Positions 34,973-42,308 of a DNA stretch of 64,000 bases are shown piece after piece. The translations under genes and the position numbers were made by a program. Location: contig JALORC010000045.1 in the NCBI GenBank assembly GCA_025459175.1, positions 1-64,000 of the forward strand, read 5' to 3'. Within the stretch, counting starts at the first letter, position 1; every line of letters starts with the position of its first letter. The notes beneath the pieces are model-generated. The model saw nothing but the letters and a program-made list of their open reading frames with translations. It was not told the origin of the DNA and made no database searches. The stretch comes from Planctomycetota bacterium. GTDB taxonomy: Bacteria > Planctomycetota > UBA1135 > UBA2386.

Positions 34973-35932
34973 TCAGTTCTTCTTGTGCACCGCGTCGCGG
35001 GCCCGCGGCGAACGGTGCTCTTTCAGTGCGGCATCGACGGCGCCGTCGGTGCGATCCATCCGCAGCAGCGCGTCGAGGGCGCGGCTGGTGTTGGTGGCAC
35101 CGAGCGCCAGCAGCAGCGCCGCGCGGTCGTTCGGCTGGCCGGCGGCCTGCAGCCGGGCCTCGAGCCTGGCCGCGCTGTCCTCGCCGTGCAGCGCCTTGCC
35201 GATGCGGCCGACGGCGCGGGCGTATTCGACGTCGGTGACCTGGCCGAGCGAGACCATCAACGTGTCGAACACACCGTCCAGACGCTGTTCGCCGCACAGC
35301 TCGGCGAGCGCGATCTTGAACGGAACGTCCTCGATCTCGCCGGTGGCGCGGCTGAGCAGGCGGCTCCACTCGGGGCTGCCGAGGTGACTGCGGAGGTCGG
35401 GGCGTTCGGCGAGGTAGCGCGTGGCCTCCATGCGCAGCACCGGTTCACTGCCGATCGCGGTGGAGAACAGTTCGCGCGCGGTCACCGCCGGCGAGGTGCC
35501 GAGATCGCCGCCGGCGAGCAGCCTGGCGAAGCGCACATACGGATCCGCGGCCTGGTCGGCGCCGATCAGCGGATTGCTGCCGGGCCAGCCGACCATCTTG
35601 AAGTAGGGGCCCTGAGCCGCGGGCAGGCCGAGCCGCATGGCGATCGCGGTCGCGTCCTGCAGGCAGTAGAGCCGCGATTGGCGCGGGCTCGGCCGCTGGT
35701 GCAGCGCCAGCTGCGGCCAGTCTAGCACCGTCACCGCGGCCGCGCCGTCGCCGCCGCGGACCGCGTTCAGCACCTGCACCCGGTGCAGCACCAGATCGGC
35801 GTCGTGGGTGGTCTTGCCGACCTGGCGGCCGACCACCACGGCGTCGGCGTCGACGATGCCGCGCCGCAGTTCCTGCGCGGTGGGTGCCGCCGCGAAGGCG
35901 AACGTGGAACAGACGAGGAGCAGCTTGCGCAT
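34973..35932 (-). CDS. Secreted helical-repeat (HEAT-like) protein
   Basis: A 319-residue protein with a signal peptide (MRKLLLVCSTFAFAAAPTAQ). ATG 35932 lies two bases after the upstream gene's stop, which fixes the start and suggests translational coupling. The C-terminal half (about 150-310) is made of short helical pairs with alternating Leu/Ala (RLEARLQAAGQPNDRAALLLALGATNTSRAL), like HEAT-type repeats. The N-terminal part contains VVVGRQVGKTTHDADLVLHRV, a beta-rich segment. No enzyme motif. Its pairing with the metzincin-like protein suggests a joint extracytoplasmic role. Confidence 0.65.
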   Translation of the reverse strand: MRKLLLVCSTFAFAAAPTAQELRRGIVDADAVVVGRQVGKTTHDADLVLHRVQVLNAVRGGDGAAAVTVLDWPQLALHQRPSPRQSRLYCLQDATAIAMRLGLPAAQGPYFKMVGWPGSNPLIGADQAADPYVRFARLLAGGDLGTSPAVTARELFSTAIGSEPVLRMEATRYLAERPDLRSHLGSPEWSRLLSRATGEIEDVPFKIALAELCGEQRLDGVFDTLMVSLGQVTDVEYARAVGRIGKALHGEDSAARLEARLQAAGQPNDRAALLLALGATNTSRALDALLRMDRTDGAVDAALKEHRSPRARDAVHKKN

Positions 35933-35934
35933 GA

Positions 35935-37722
35935 TCAGTTGCCGTAGAAAACCTGCTCGCGCAGGTAGGCCAGATTGAGGCTGTTGAACGCGGTCGCGTT
36001 GTTCAACGCGATGCTGTACGAGAGGGTCGGGCTCATCACGTTGCTGGCGCCGGCGGGGAACAGCGCGCTGTTGCGGATGTGGCCGGGGCTCGAGCCGGGG
36101 AAGTTCGGGTTGTCGCCGTAGAGCCCGAGCGGCATCGCGCCGTCCTGCACGAGGCCCATCGAGTGGCCGCACTCGTGCGCGGTGATGACGGCGCAGAAGC
36201 GCGCGAGGTCGTCGACGGCGGTGAAGAGGTCGTCGCCGCGGCCATCGGTCACGGTGCCGTTCAGGCGTTCGTCGTCCTGCGCGTCGTTGCCGACCGGGGT
36301 GCCGCCGAGCGCCGTGGCGAACGGCGCGAAGGTGACCCGGAACTGGCTCGACCCTGGTGGCCCGAAGCCGGCGTCGACGATCGTGTGCAGGAAGATGCCG
36401 AGCCGCGAGCCCTGGAAGTCGGTGCGCGTGTTGTCGTTCTGCGTCGCGTTGTTGGGGTCGAAGATCGCGACCCCGAGCACGCCGGCGGTGGTCGAGGCGC
36501 CGGCGACGCTGATCTGCGAGTAGCCGAACGAGCCGTAGCTGACGCTCGAGCTGCTGCCGAAGGTCCCGCTCGGCCGCGTCAGCGTGAACTGGATGTTGGT
36601 GCCCGAGTAGAGCGCCTGCAGTTGCTGCAGCAGCGTCGCCTTGAAGCGGTTCCGCACCACTTCATTGCTGTCGGCGCCGGCCTGCGTGTTGGCGATCGGC
36701 GTCGCCGACGCCAGCCCGAGCACCAGCAGCAGGTCCTCGAAGTCGGAGCGGCTGTTGGCGACCGCGGTCACGTCGACCGACACGCCGCCCTGGATCGCGC
36801 TGGTGCTGAACGACTCGACGTCGCGGCTGAAGTCGAGGAACCACACCTGCGCCGGGTTGTTGCCGGTCTCGAACGGCCGCAGCGAATCGGCGAACTGGCG
36901 CACGCTGCACGCGAACGTCTGCGGGTTGGAGCCGAGCCCGCTGTCGTCGACCACCAGACAGGTCAGCACCAGCGGACCGCTCGGGAACGTCATCGAGCTC
37001 GGCACGCGATAGCTGGCGGTGGTGGCACCGGCCGAAACCGCGGTCAGCAGCGGCCGCAGGTCGGTGCCGGCCGGTTGCGACCCCGCGGTCGTGCCGACCG
37101 CGACGCTGGCGGTGATCCGCGTGCTCGCGGTGTCGATGGTGCCGTTGTCGGAGTAGGTGAGGTCGATGGTCCAGCCGTTCGGGGGCACCTGCAGCGTGCC
37201 GCCAGCCGGGCCGGTGCCGTTGAGCGCGCCGTCGATGGCGGCCACGGTGACGTTCGTGATGGTCGGCGCGGTGCCGTCGCCGGCCGTGATCACGACGGGT
37301 GCCGACGGCACCGCCAGCTGGCCGCTCGCGTCGCGCACCGCATCCTGCGCCGGCGCGAGCGCGATCGTCGTCGTGCCCGGCGCGAACGAAACCCCGGCGC
37401 CGAGCGTCACCACCACCGAGTTGCTGCCTTGCAAGGTCGGCGCCGCGGTGACGGTGCCCAGTGTCGCGTTGCTCGACAGCACCACGTCGGCGTCGCTCAC
37501 GGCGAGACCGGTGCCGAGCACGACGGGTTCGGAGAACAGCAGGCGCAGCGAGTCGCCCGGTGCCGGAACGCCGCTGCCACCGACGAAGGACGCCGACACC
37601 AGGGTCGGGGCGGCATCACCGGAACCACCGCCGCCGCCGCCTCCACAGGCAGCGAGCAGCATGGCGGCGAGAGCCAGCAGCACCGGAAAGCGCTGCTGTG
37701 GAGTGGAGATCGTTCCGATCAT
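35935..37722 (-). CDS. Lipoprotein with Ig-like domains and a metzincin-like protease domain
   Basis: A 595-residue protein. ATG 37722 precedes a leader with lipobox (MLLAACGGGGG), a Gly linker, then bacterial Ig-like beta domains (SASFVGGSGVPAPGDSLRLLFSEPVV...). The C-terminal third has AVITAHECGHSMGLVQDG, an HExxHxxG zinc site, and a later ASNVMSP that looks like the Met-turn. The third ligand normally three residues after the Gly (His or Asp) is Gln here, with Asp one residue later. Probably a surface-anchored peptidase or a non-catalytic relative. Co-transcribed with the HEAT-like gene. Confidence 0.8.
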   Translation of the reverse strand: MIGTISTPQQRFPVLLALAAMLLAACGGGGGGGSGDAAPTLVSASFVGGSGVPAPGDSLRLLFSEPVVLGTGLAVSDADVVLSSNATLGTVTAAPTLQGSNSVVVTLGAGVSFAPGTTTIALAPAQDAVRDASGQLAVPSAPVVITAGDGTAPTITNVTVAAIDGALNGTGPAGGTLQVPPNGWTIDLTYSDNGTIDTASTRITASVAVGTTAGSQPAGTDLRPLLTAVSAGATTASYRVPSSMTFPSGPLVLTCLVVDDSGLGSNPQTFACSVRQFADSLRPFETGNNPAQVWFLDFSRDVESFSTSAIQGGVSVDVTAVANSRSDFEDLLLVLGLASATPIANTQAGADSNEVVRNRFKATLLQQLQALYSGTNIQFTLTRPSGTFGSSSSVSYGSFGYSQISVAGASTTAGVLGVAIFDPNNATQNDNTRTDFQGSRLGIFLHTIVDAGFGPPGSSQFRVTFAPFATALGGTPVGNDAQDDERLNGTVTDGRGDDLFTAVDDLARFCAVITAHECGHSMGLVQDGAMPLGLYGDNPNFPGSSPGHIRNSALFPAGASNVMSPTLSYSIALNNATAFNSLNLAYLREQVFYGN

Positions 37723-37728
37723 GACGGC

Positions 37729-38295
37729 ATGTCGAAGTGGGCGTTGTTCGCGGCGCATCGCTACGTCCGCGCGGGTGCGGCGGTGCCGCGGGAAATCGGA
37801 CCGGACGGTCGGCCGCTGGTGCGGCCTTGGCGCCGGCGGACGGCGGCTGCCGTGCAGGTGGCACAGCGCATCCGCGCCGGCCGGCCGCAGCCCCGATGGC
37901 CACGTCTGGTCGGCTTCGCCTGCATCGTCCTGGCGGTGCACGCGGCGTTGGATCCGGTTGGTCCGATGGCAGCGCATGTTGCGGCATCTGCATCGGCCGG
38001 ACCAGGGCCTCGGCTGGATCCGATCGTCGTCGAAGCAGCGGTGTCAGGGGAACTTCCCGGCTCGCTGCGGTTCCGCTGGGGCAGCAGCGATCCGGCTCGC
38101 CCGGTCAGCTTGGTGGTGTTCGCGACCGACTACGCGCCGCTGACCAGCCGGTCGGGCCTCGTTGGCACCGAATGGAGCGCCGATCCGGCCCTGCTCGAGC
38201 AGCTTTTGCCCGGACAGACCTACCATTGCGTGCTGCGCGCCGAGGTCGGGTCGCCGATCGTGCAGACTCCGCTCACGAGCTTCGTCATTCGCTGA
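37729..38295 (+). CDS. Single-pass membrane protein with C-terminal beta domain
   Basis: A 188-residue protein. It starts with a basic cytosolic stretch (HRYVRAG...RPWRRRTAAA), then one membrane helix (LVGFACIVLAVHAALD, about 61-76), then an extracytoplasmic beta-rich part (SLRFRWGSSDPARPVSLVVF, and GQTYHCVLRAEVG), similar in rhythm to fibronectin type III or purple-acid-like appended domains. No named family is recognised. The start codon is only six bases from the divergent metzincin-like gene's start; a downstream start is possible. The kinase gene follows after about 130 bases. Confidence 0.55.
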   Translation: MSKWALFAAHRYVRAGAAVPREIGPDGRPLVRPWRRRTAAAVQVAQRIRAGRPQPRWPRLVGFACIVLAVHAALDPVGPMAAHVAASASAGPGPRLDPIVVEAAVSGELPGSLRFRWGSSDPARPVSLVVFATDYAPLTSRSGLVGTEWSADPALLEQLLPGQTYHCVLRAEVGSPIVQTPLTSFVIR

Positions 38296-38373
38296 TCCCG
38301 AACCGCCGTTGGTATCGTCCGCTGCGTCGGTCGGTGCGTCCTAACTCAACTCTGGAAAAGGAGATACCGAAAA

Positions 38374-38427
38374 GTGGCCTGCGTGGGGAACGCCCCCCTC
38401 GCATGCAACCGGGACACAAGCGGATGA
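38374..38427 (+). CDS. Possible 17-residue leader ORF before the kinase
   Basis: A strong AAAAGGAG (38356-38363) lies 10 bases before GTG 38374, which opens a 17-codon ORF (VACVGNAPLACNRDTSG). Its TGA (38425-38427) overlaps ATG 38424 and touches ATG 38427 of the kinase gene. The kinase starts have no Shine-Dalgarno of their own. Translational coupling through this short ORF is inferred; it is too short for the ORF track. Confidence 0.4.
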   Translation: MACVGNAPLACNRDTSG

Positions 38428-39353
38428 TGAAGCTCGCGGTCGGGGAAGTCGTTGAGGGCTACCGGATCACACGGTTCCTGGGACGCGGTGGCTTTGCCTC
38501 CGTGTTCCTCGCCCAGCACGAACAGACTGGCAACAAGGTCGCCTTGAAGGTCGGCGGAATCTCGGGTGGCGGGCGTCAGGTGACGCGGCTGCTCGAAGTG
38601 ACGTCGCGTCGCACCCCGGAGGGCATCAGCCCCGACGAGCTGCCGGCCGAGGCCGTGTTCTTCGAGCCCAAGGGCGTGCGGATCGACCTGTTCGACGAGC
38701 AGGAAGTCCGTCACCTGCTGCAGCGGGAGGGGGACCTGCTGGCCAACTGCCAGCACGAGAACCTGGTCGCGGTCGTCGACCGCCTGATGATCGACGGCAA
38801 TCCGGTGCTGGTGCTCGACTACGTGCGCGGCAAGACGCTGCGCGAGAAGATCCGCAGCCTCGAGGGCATCCACCTGAACTGGTTCCTGGCGATCGTGCGC
38901 GCCCTGGTGTCGCTGCGCACCGCCGGCACGCTCGACTGGCACGGTGACCTGAAGCCCGAGAACATCGTCGTCAAGCCGAGCGGCAAGGTGGTGCTGCTCG
39001 ACCCGGCGCTGCGCTCCGAGGATCGCCGCGTGGTGACGACGACGCCGCACTACAACCCGATGCTGTTGACGGACAGCAAGGCGGACGTGATGGCGATCGG
39101 CATCATGATCTACGAGATCCTGACCGGCACGCTGCCGTTCGACGAAGTGCCGTGGGAGTTCGCCGGCCGCCAGAGCGGCGGCGAGACGCAGCGGCTGTCG
39201 TTGAGCTACTTCTTCAGCTACGCGCCGCCCCACGTGCTCAACCCGAAGACGCCCGAGGAACTCGAGCGCATCGTCTACCGCTGCATCACGGTGCCGGGCT
39301 ACGGGCTCGACGAGCTGAAGACCGACCTCGAGACGTTCATCAGCAAGGCGTGA
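38424..39353 (+). CDS. Atypical serine/threonine protein kinase
   Basis: A 309-residue soluble kinase domain. The glycine loop is FLGRGGFASVFLA and the VAIK-type lysine is in NKVALKVGG; an insert of about 60 residues follows before the C-helix region. The catalytic loop reads DWHGDLKPENIVV (HGD instead of HRD, with the Asp kept). The metal-binding DFG position reads LLDPAL, so the Asp is kept but the Phe-Gly is replaced. The C-lobe segment is MAIGIMIYEILTGTLPF. Activity is plausible but uncertain. ATG 38424 is chosen through the overlapping leader ORF; ATG 38403 is an in-frame alternative. Confidence 0.8.
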   Translation: MMKLAVGEVVEGYRITRFLGRGGFASVFLAQHEQTGNKVALKVGGISGGGRQVTRLLEVTSRRTPEGISPDELPAEAVFFEPKGVRIDLFDEQEVRHLLQREGDLLANCQHENLVAVVDRLMIDGNPVLVLDYVRGKTLREKIRSLEGIHLNWFLAIVRALVSLRTAGTLDWHGDLKPENIVVKPSGKVVLLDPALRSEDRRVVTTTPHYNPMLLTDSKADVMAIGIMIYEILTGTLPFDEVPWEFAGRQSGGETQRLSLSYFFSYAPPHVLNPKTPEELERIVYRCITVPGYGLDELKTDLETFISKA

Positions 39354-39371
39354 ACTCGGGGTCGCAGCGCT

Positions 39372-40118
39372 TCACCGCGGGCGCGCGGCCGAGCTCGGCT
39401 CTTCGTTCATGATGCCGGCGGCGCCGGAGCCGATCAGCACGACCAGCATGCCCAGCAAGGTGGCCAGCAGCTGCGTCTGATTGCCCGTCTGCGTGTCGCC
39501 GAGGAAGGCGAGCAGGTGCACGCCGATGCCGATCGCCGCGCTCCGGAAGCGGCCGGCGCTGGCCAGGAACCACGCCAGGCCGGCGGTGCCGGCGGCGATC
39601 GACGAGCGCACCAGCAGGCTGATCGACCAACCGGTCAGCAGACCTTGCACCGCGCCGGCGATGGCGAACACCACCGCGCTGGCGGCGAGGCACCGCAGGC
39701 AGGCCAGCACGGCCGCGGCCGAGCTCTCGATCCGCGGCGGCGGCGGCAGCACGGCCATGGGCGGTGTGGTCGGTGTCGCGGTCGATTCCGTCCGCGGTGG
39801 TTCGCGCCAGTCGTCCGCCGACGGCGTGGTCATGAACACCTGCTCCAGCGGCGCCACCTGGTCGGTGAACAGCGCTGTCTTCGGCGGCTCGCGATCCGCT
39901 TCCTTGGCCGCGATCCGGCGCTGCAGTTCGAGCAGGCGCCGTTCGGTGTAGTTCTCGCGTGGCGCCTGCGCGAGCTTGCGCGCGAGTTCGCGGACCTTCG
40001 GATCGTCGAAGGCCGCGCTCCCGTCGCGCCATTGGCCGCGCTTGTCCGCCGCTTCGATCGAGTTCTTGAGCTCGTCGTCGTCGTCGAAGGCGTCGGTGAT
40101 GTCGTCGTTCTTGCCCAT
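39372..40118 (-). CDS. Membrane protein with long acidic/Pro-rich N-terminal region
   Basis: A 248-residue protein. ATG 40118 has GGGAG six bases upstream. Residues 1-125 are soluble and charged (DAFDDDDELKNSIEAADKRG, then a Pro-rich linker). From about 130 on there are three or four hydrophobic segments (AAVLACLRCLAASAVVFAIAGAV, WSISLLVRSSIAAGTAGLAWFL, LLATLLGMLVVLIGSGAAG). No family recognised. It is convergent with the kinase gene (18-base gap) and follows the cysteine-dioxygenase-like gene on the same strand. Confidence 0.7.
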   Translation of the reverse strand: MGKNDDITDAFDDDDELKNSIEAADKRGQWRDGSAAFDDPKVRELARKLAQAPRENYTERRLLELQRRIAAKEADREPPKTALFTDQVAPLEQVFMTTPSADDWREPPRTESTATPTTPPMAVLPPPPRIESSAAAVLACLRCLAASAVVFAIAGAVQGLLTGWSISLLVRSSIAAGTAGLAWFLASAGRFRSAAIGIGVHLLAFLGDTQTGNQTQLLATLLGMLVVLIGSGAAGIMNEEPSSAARPR

Positions 40119-40246
40119 CCGGCGCTCCCATCGGTCGCCGGCGGTGCCCGAGTTGAGACAGTGTCACCGTGACGGTGCTGCGGCAGGCTGCATCAGTTCG
40201 GGCCCGGTTCGTCTCGGGTCGGGGCCACGCGCTGCCGGTCCGCCGG

Positions 40247-40849
40247 TCAGATGACGAACGGAGCCTTGCCGCACTCGGGGGAGTAGTACTTGATCCGCAT
40301 CGGGCTGACCTTGCCCGTCACCTGGTCGAACACGTTCACCTCGTCCAGGTCGCGGCCGTACACGTGCAGCGAGATGGTCGGCTTGCTGCTGGTGTTGCCG
40401 ATGCGGTGGATCTCCTCGTACGGCGGCAACAGGTAGGCGACCCCGCCCTGGCCGACGTCGGTGCCGCGCGACTGCTCGAGCTCGGCGAAGTCGGCCCGCT
40501 TGCCGTCGTCGAGGCGGTCGTAGCAGACTTCCTCGAGCGAGTTCTGGATCAGGCCCATGACCCCCCAGCAGGAGTGGTCGTGGATCGGCGTCATCTGGCC
40601 CGGCATCCAGACCAGGGCCAGCACCACGAACCGGTTCTGCTGGTCGCGGTGCAACAGGTGGCGGGTGTAACAGTCCGGGCTGCCCTGGCGGTGGCGCTCC
40701 TCCAGCCAGCGATCGGAGGCGCACAGCTGCTTGGTGGCGATCGACACCTCGCGGATGATCAGCTTGTTGGACGGGCGGCGGTCGAGCACGTCCTCGATGG
40801 TGCGCACGTAGTCGCTGAGGCCGGGGCTGGTCGTCGAAGCAGTGGACAT
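40247..40849 (-). CDS. Cysteine dioxygenase-like cupin enzyme
   Basis: A 200-residue cytosolic cupin, normal for bacterial cysteine dioxygenases, which oxidise cysteine (or a related thiol such as 3-mercaptopropionate) to the sulfinate with Fe(II) and O2. The first metal motif is MTPIHDHSCWGVMGLI, giving two His ligands; the third is in EEIHRIGNTS; a conserved SLHVYG strand follows. The Arg that distinguishes thiol substrates could not be assigned with confidence. It sits downstream of a divergent lipoprotein gene and upstream of the membrane protein gene on the same strand. Confidence 0.85.
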   Translation of the reverse strand: MSTASTTSPGLSDYVRTIEDVLDRRPSNKLIIREVSIATKQLCASDRWLEERHRQGSPDCYTRHLLHRDQQNRFVVLALVWMPGQMTPIHDHSCWGVMGLIQNSLEEVCYDRLDDGKRADFAELEQSRGTDVGQGGVAYLLPPYEEIHRIGNTSSKPTISLHVYGRDLDEVNVFDQVTGKVSPMRIKYYSPECGKAPFVI

Positions 40850-40944
40850 CGGGAGCGGGGGCGGGAAGATGGTGCGGTCGAAGCCGTCGGACGGGGCTGG
40901 CCATTCTGGCCGCTCCGGGCCCGTCTGACCACCCTGCGCCTGCC

Positions 40945-42210
40945 ATGATGCACCTCCGCCTGCTGCTACCGGCCTTCCTGCTGACCGCGTGTGCGACCAA
41001 TTCGGCGATCGAGGAGAGTCGGGCCTATGCGGCGCTCGACGACCGCCCGCATGCCCTCGAGGTGCTGGAGAAGGCCCGTCGCGAGCAGTTGGCGAACGGT
41101 GGGGTCGTCGATCCCGAGCTGGAAGCCGCCCATGCCAGCGCGCTCAAGCAGTATCTGCGCTGGCGCGCCCGCCACGACATCTTCGAGGAACGCGAGGACG
41201 ATGCGCTGGTCGCGCTGTCGCGGCTCGAGGCCCTCGATCCCGCCTACCCGGGCATCGCCGCGCTGCGCGAGCGCGCCAACGAGAAGCGGGCGCGCCGGCA
41301 GGCGGGGCGCGGCGACGAGTTGCTGCTGCGCAAGGAGTTCGCCGAGGCGCTGAAGGCCTACGCGGCGAGCCTGCAGATCTGGCCAAACTATCCCGCTGCC
41401 GTCGACGGGGTGCAGCGCGTCAAGGAGGCCACCGGCGGCATGTCGGCGCGGGCCCAGCAGCAGTTCCTCGAGGCGGTGCGCAAGCTGCCCGAGTTCCGCT
41501 ACATCGAGGTGCAGTGGCACGCGGCCAACGTGCTGCACAACGCGCCCGAGCGCGGCGACGCCAAGGACATCCTGAAGAAGGCGGTGCGCGAGAACGCCAA
41601 CCAGATCGTCGCCCGCGGCATCGAGTGCGAGCGCGAAGGCAAGTTCGGCGCGGCGCTGGTGCAGTTCCGCAGCGCGAAGAAGCTCGACGCCGAGCTGCCC
41701 GGCATCGACGAGCACATCACCCGCATGGAGAAGGAGCTGAAGGCGGTCGGGCTGATCGACCGCGCCGAGGTGACCATCCGCAGCGGGCGCTTCGCCGAGT
41801 CGCGCGAGCTGCTGGCGGAAGCGTTCGAGCTGTCGATCGCCCTGCGCGGCAACATCAGCGAGCTGATGATCGAGTGCAAACGCGCCGACGCGATGGCCAG
41901 GTTCCAGGTCGCGCGCGACCTCGAGGTGCTCGGCAAGAAGGCCGAGGCGCTGGCGGCGTTCGAGGCGCTGGCCCAGGAATGGCCCACCGGACTCGACGAC
42001 GAAGTGGCCCGGATCGCCGGCCTGCGCGTCGACATCGAGGGTGCGACCAAGGAGTGGGCGGCGGCCGAGGCCGCGGAGGCCGCCGGCGACCTGCCGAAGG
42101 CGCTCGAGCACTACCTCGATTCCGAGCGCTTCTACGCGGGCTGGAAGGACGGCAAGGAACGCATCGCGCGGCTGCGCGCCGCGATCGCCGCCGGTGGCGC
42201 CGGCGGCTGA
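40945..42210 (+). CDS. Lipoprotein with TPR-like helical repeats
   Basis: A 421-residue protein with a leader ending in FLLTACATN (lipobox). The rest is helical with TPR-like rhythm (AYAALDDRPHALEVLEKARRE, DELLLRKEFAEALKAYAASL, CEREGKFGAALVQFRSAKK, FQVARDLEVLGKKAEALAAFEAL), suggesting a periplasm-facing scaffold. Two consecutive ATG codons are possible starts. The histidine kinase gene follows 98 bases later on the same strand, so co-expression is likely; it could form or monitor the input complex of that kinase (inference). Confidence 0.75.
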   Translation: MMHLRLLLPAFLLTACATNSAIEESRAYAALDDRPHALEVLEKARREQLANGGVVDPELEAAHASALKQYLRWRARHDIFEEREDDALVALSRLEALDPAYPGIAALRERANEKRARRQAGRGDELLLRKEFAEALKAYAASLQIWPNYPAAVDGVQRVKEATGGMSARAQQQFLEAVRKLPEFRYIEVQWHAANVLHNAPERGDAKDILKKAVRENANQIVARGIECEREGKFGAALVQFRSAKKLDAELPGIDEHITRMEKELKAVGLIDRAEVTIRSGRFAESRELLAEAFELSIALRGNISELMIECKRADAMARFQVARDLEVLGKKAEALAAFEALAQEWPTGLDDEVARIAGLRVDIEGATKEWAAAEAAEAAGDLPKALEHYLDSERFYAGWKDGKERIARLRAAIAAGGAGG

Positions 42211-42308
42211 GCGGCGACGGCGGCACGGCGGCTGAGCGACTCCACCAGCGGTTCGTGACCGCGCGCGCGCCGCGGGCCCGCCTGCGGCATGATGTCGCGG
42301 TGCGCGCG

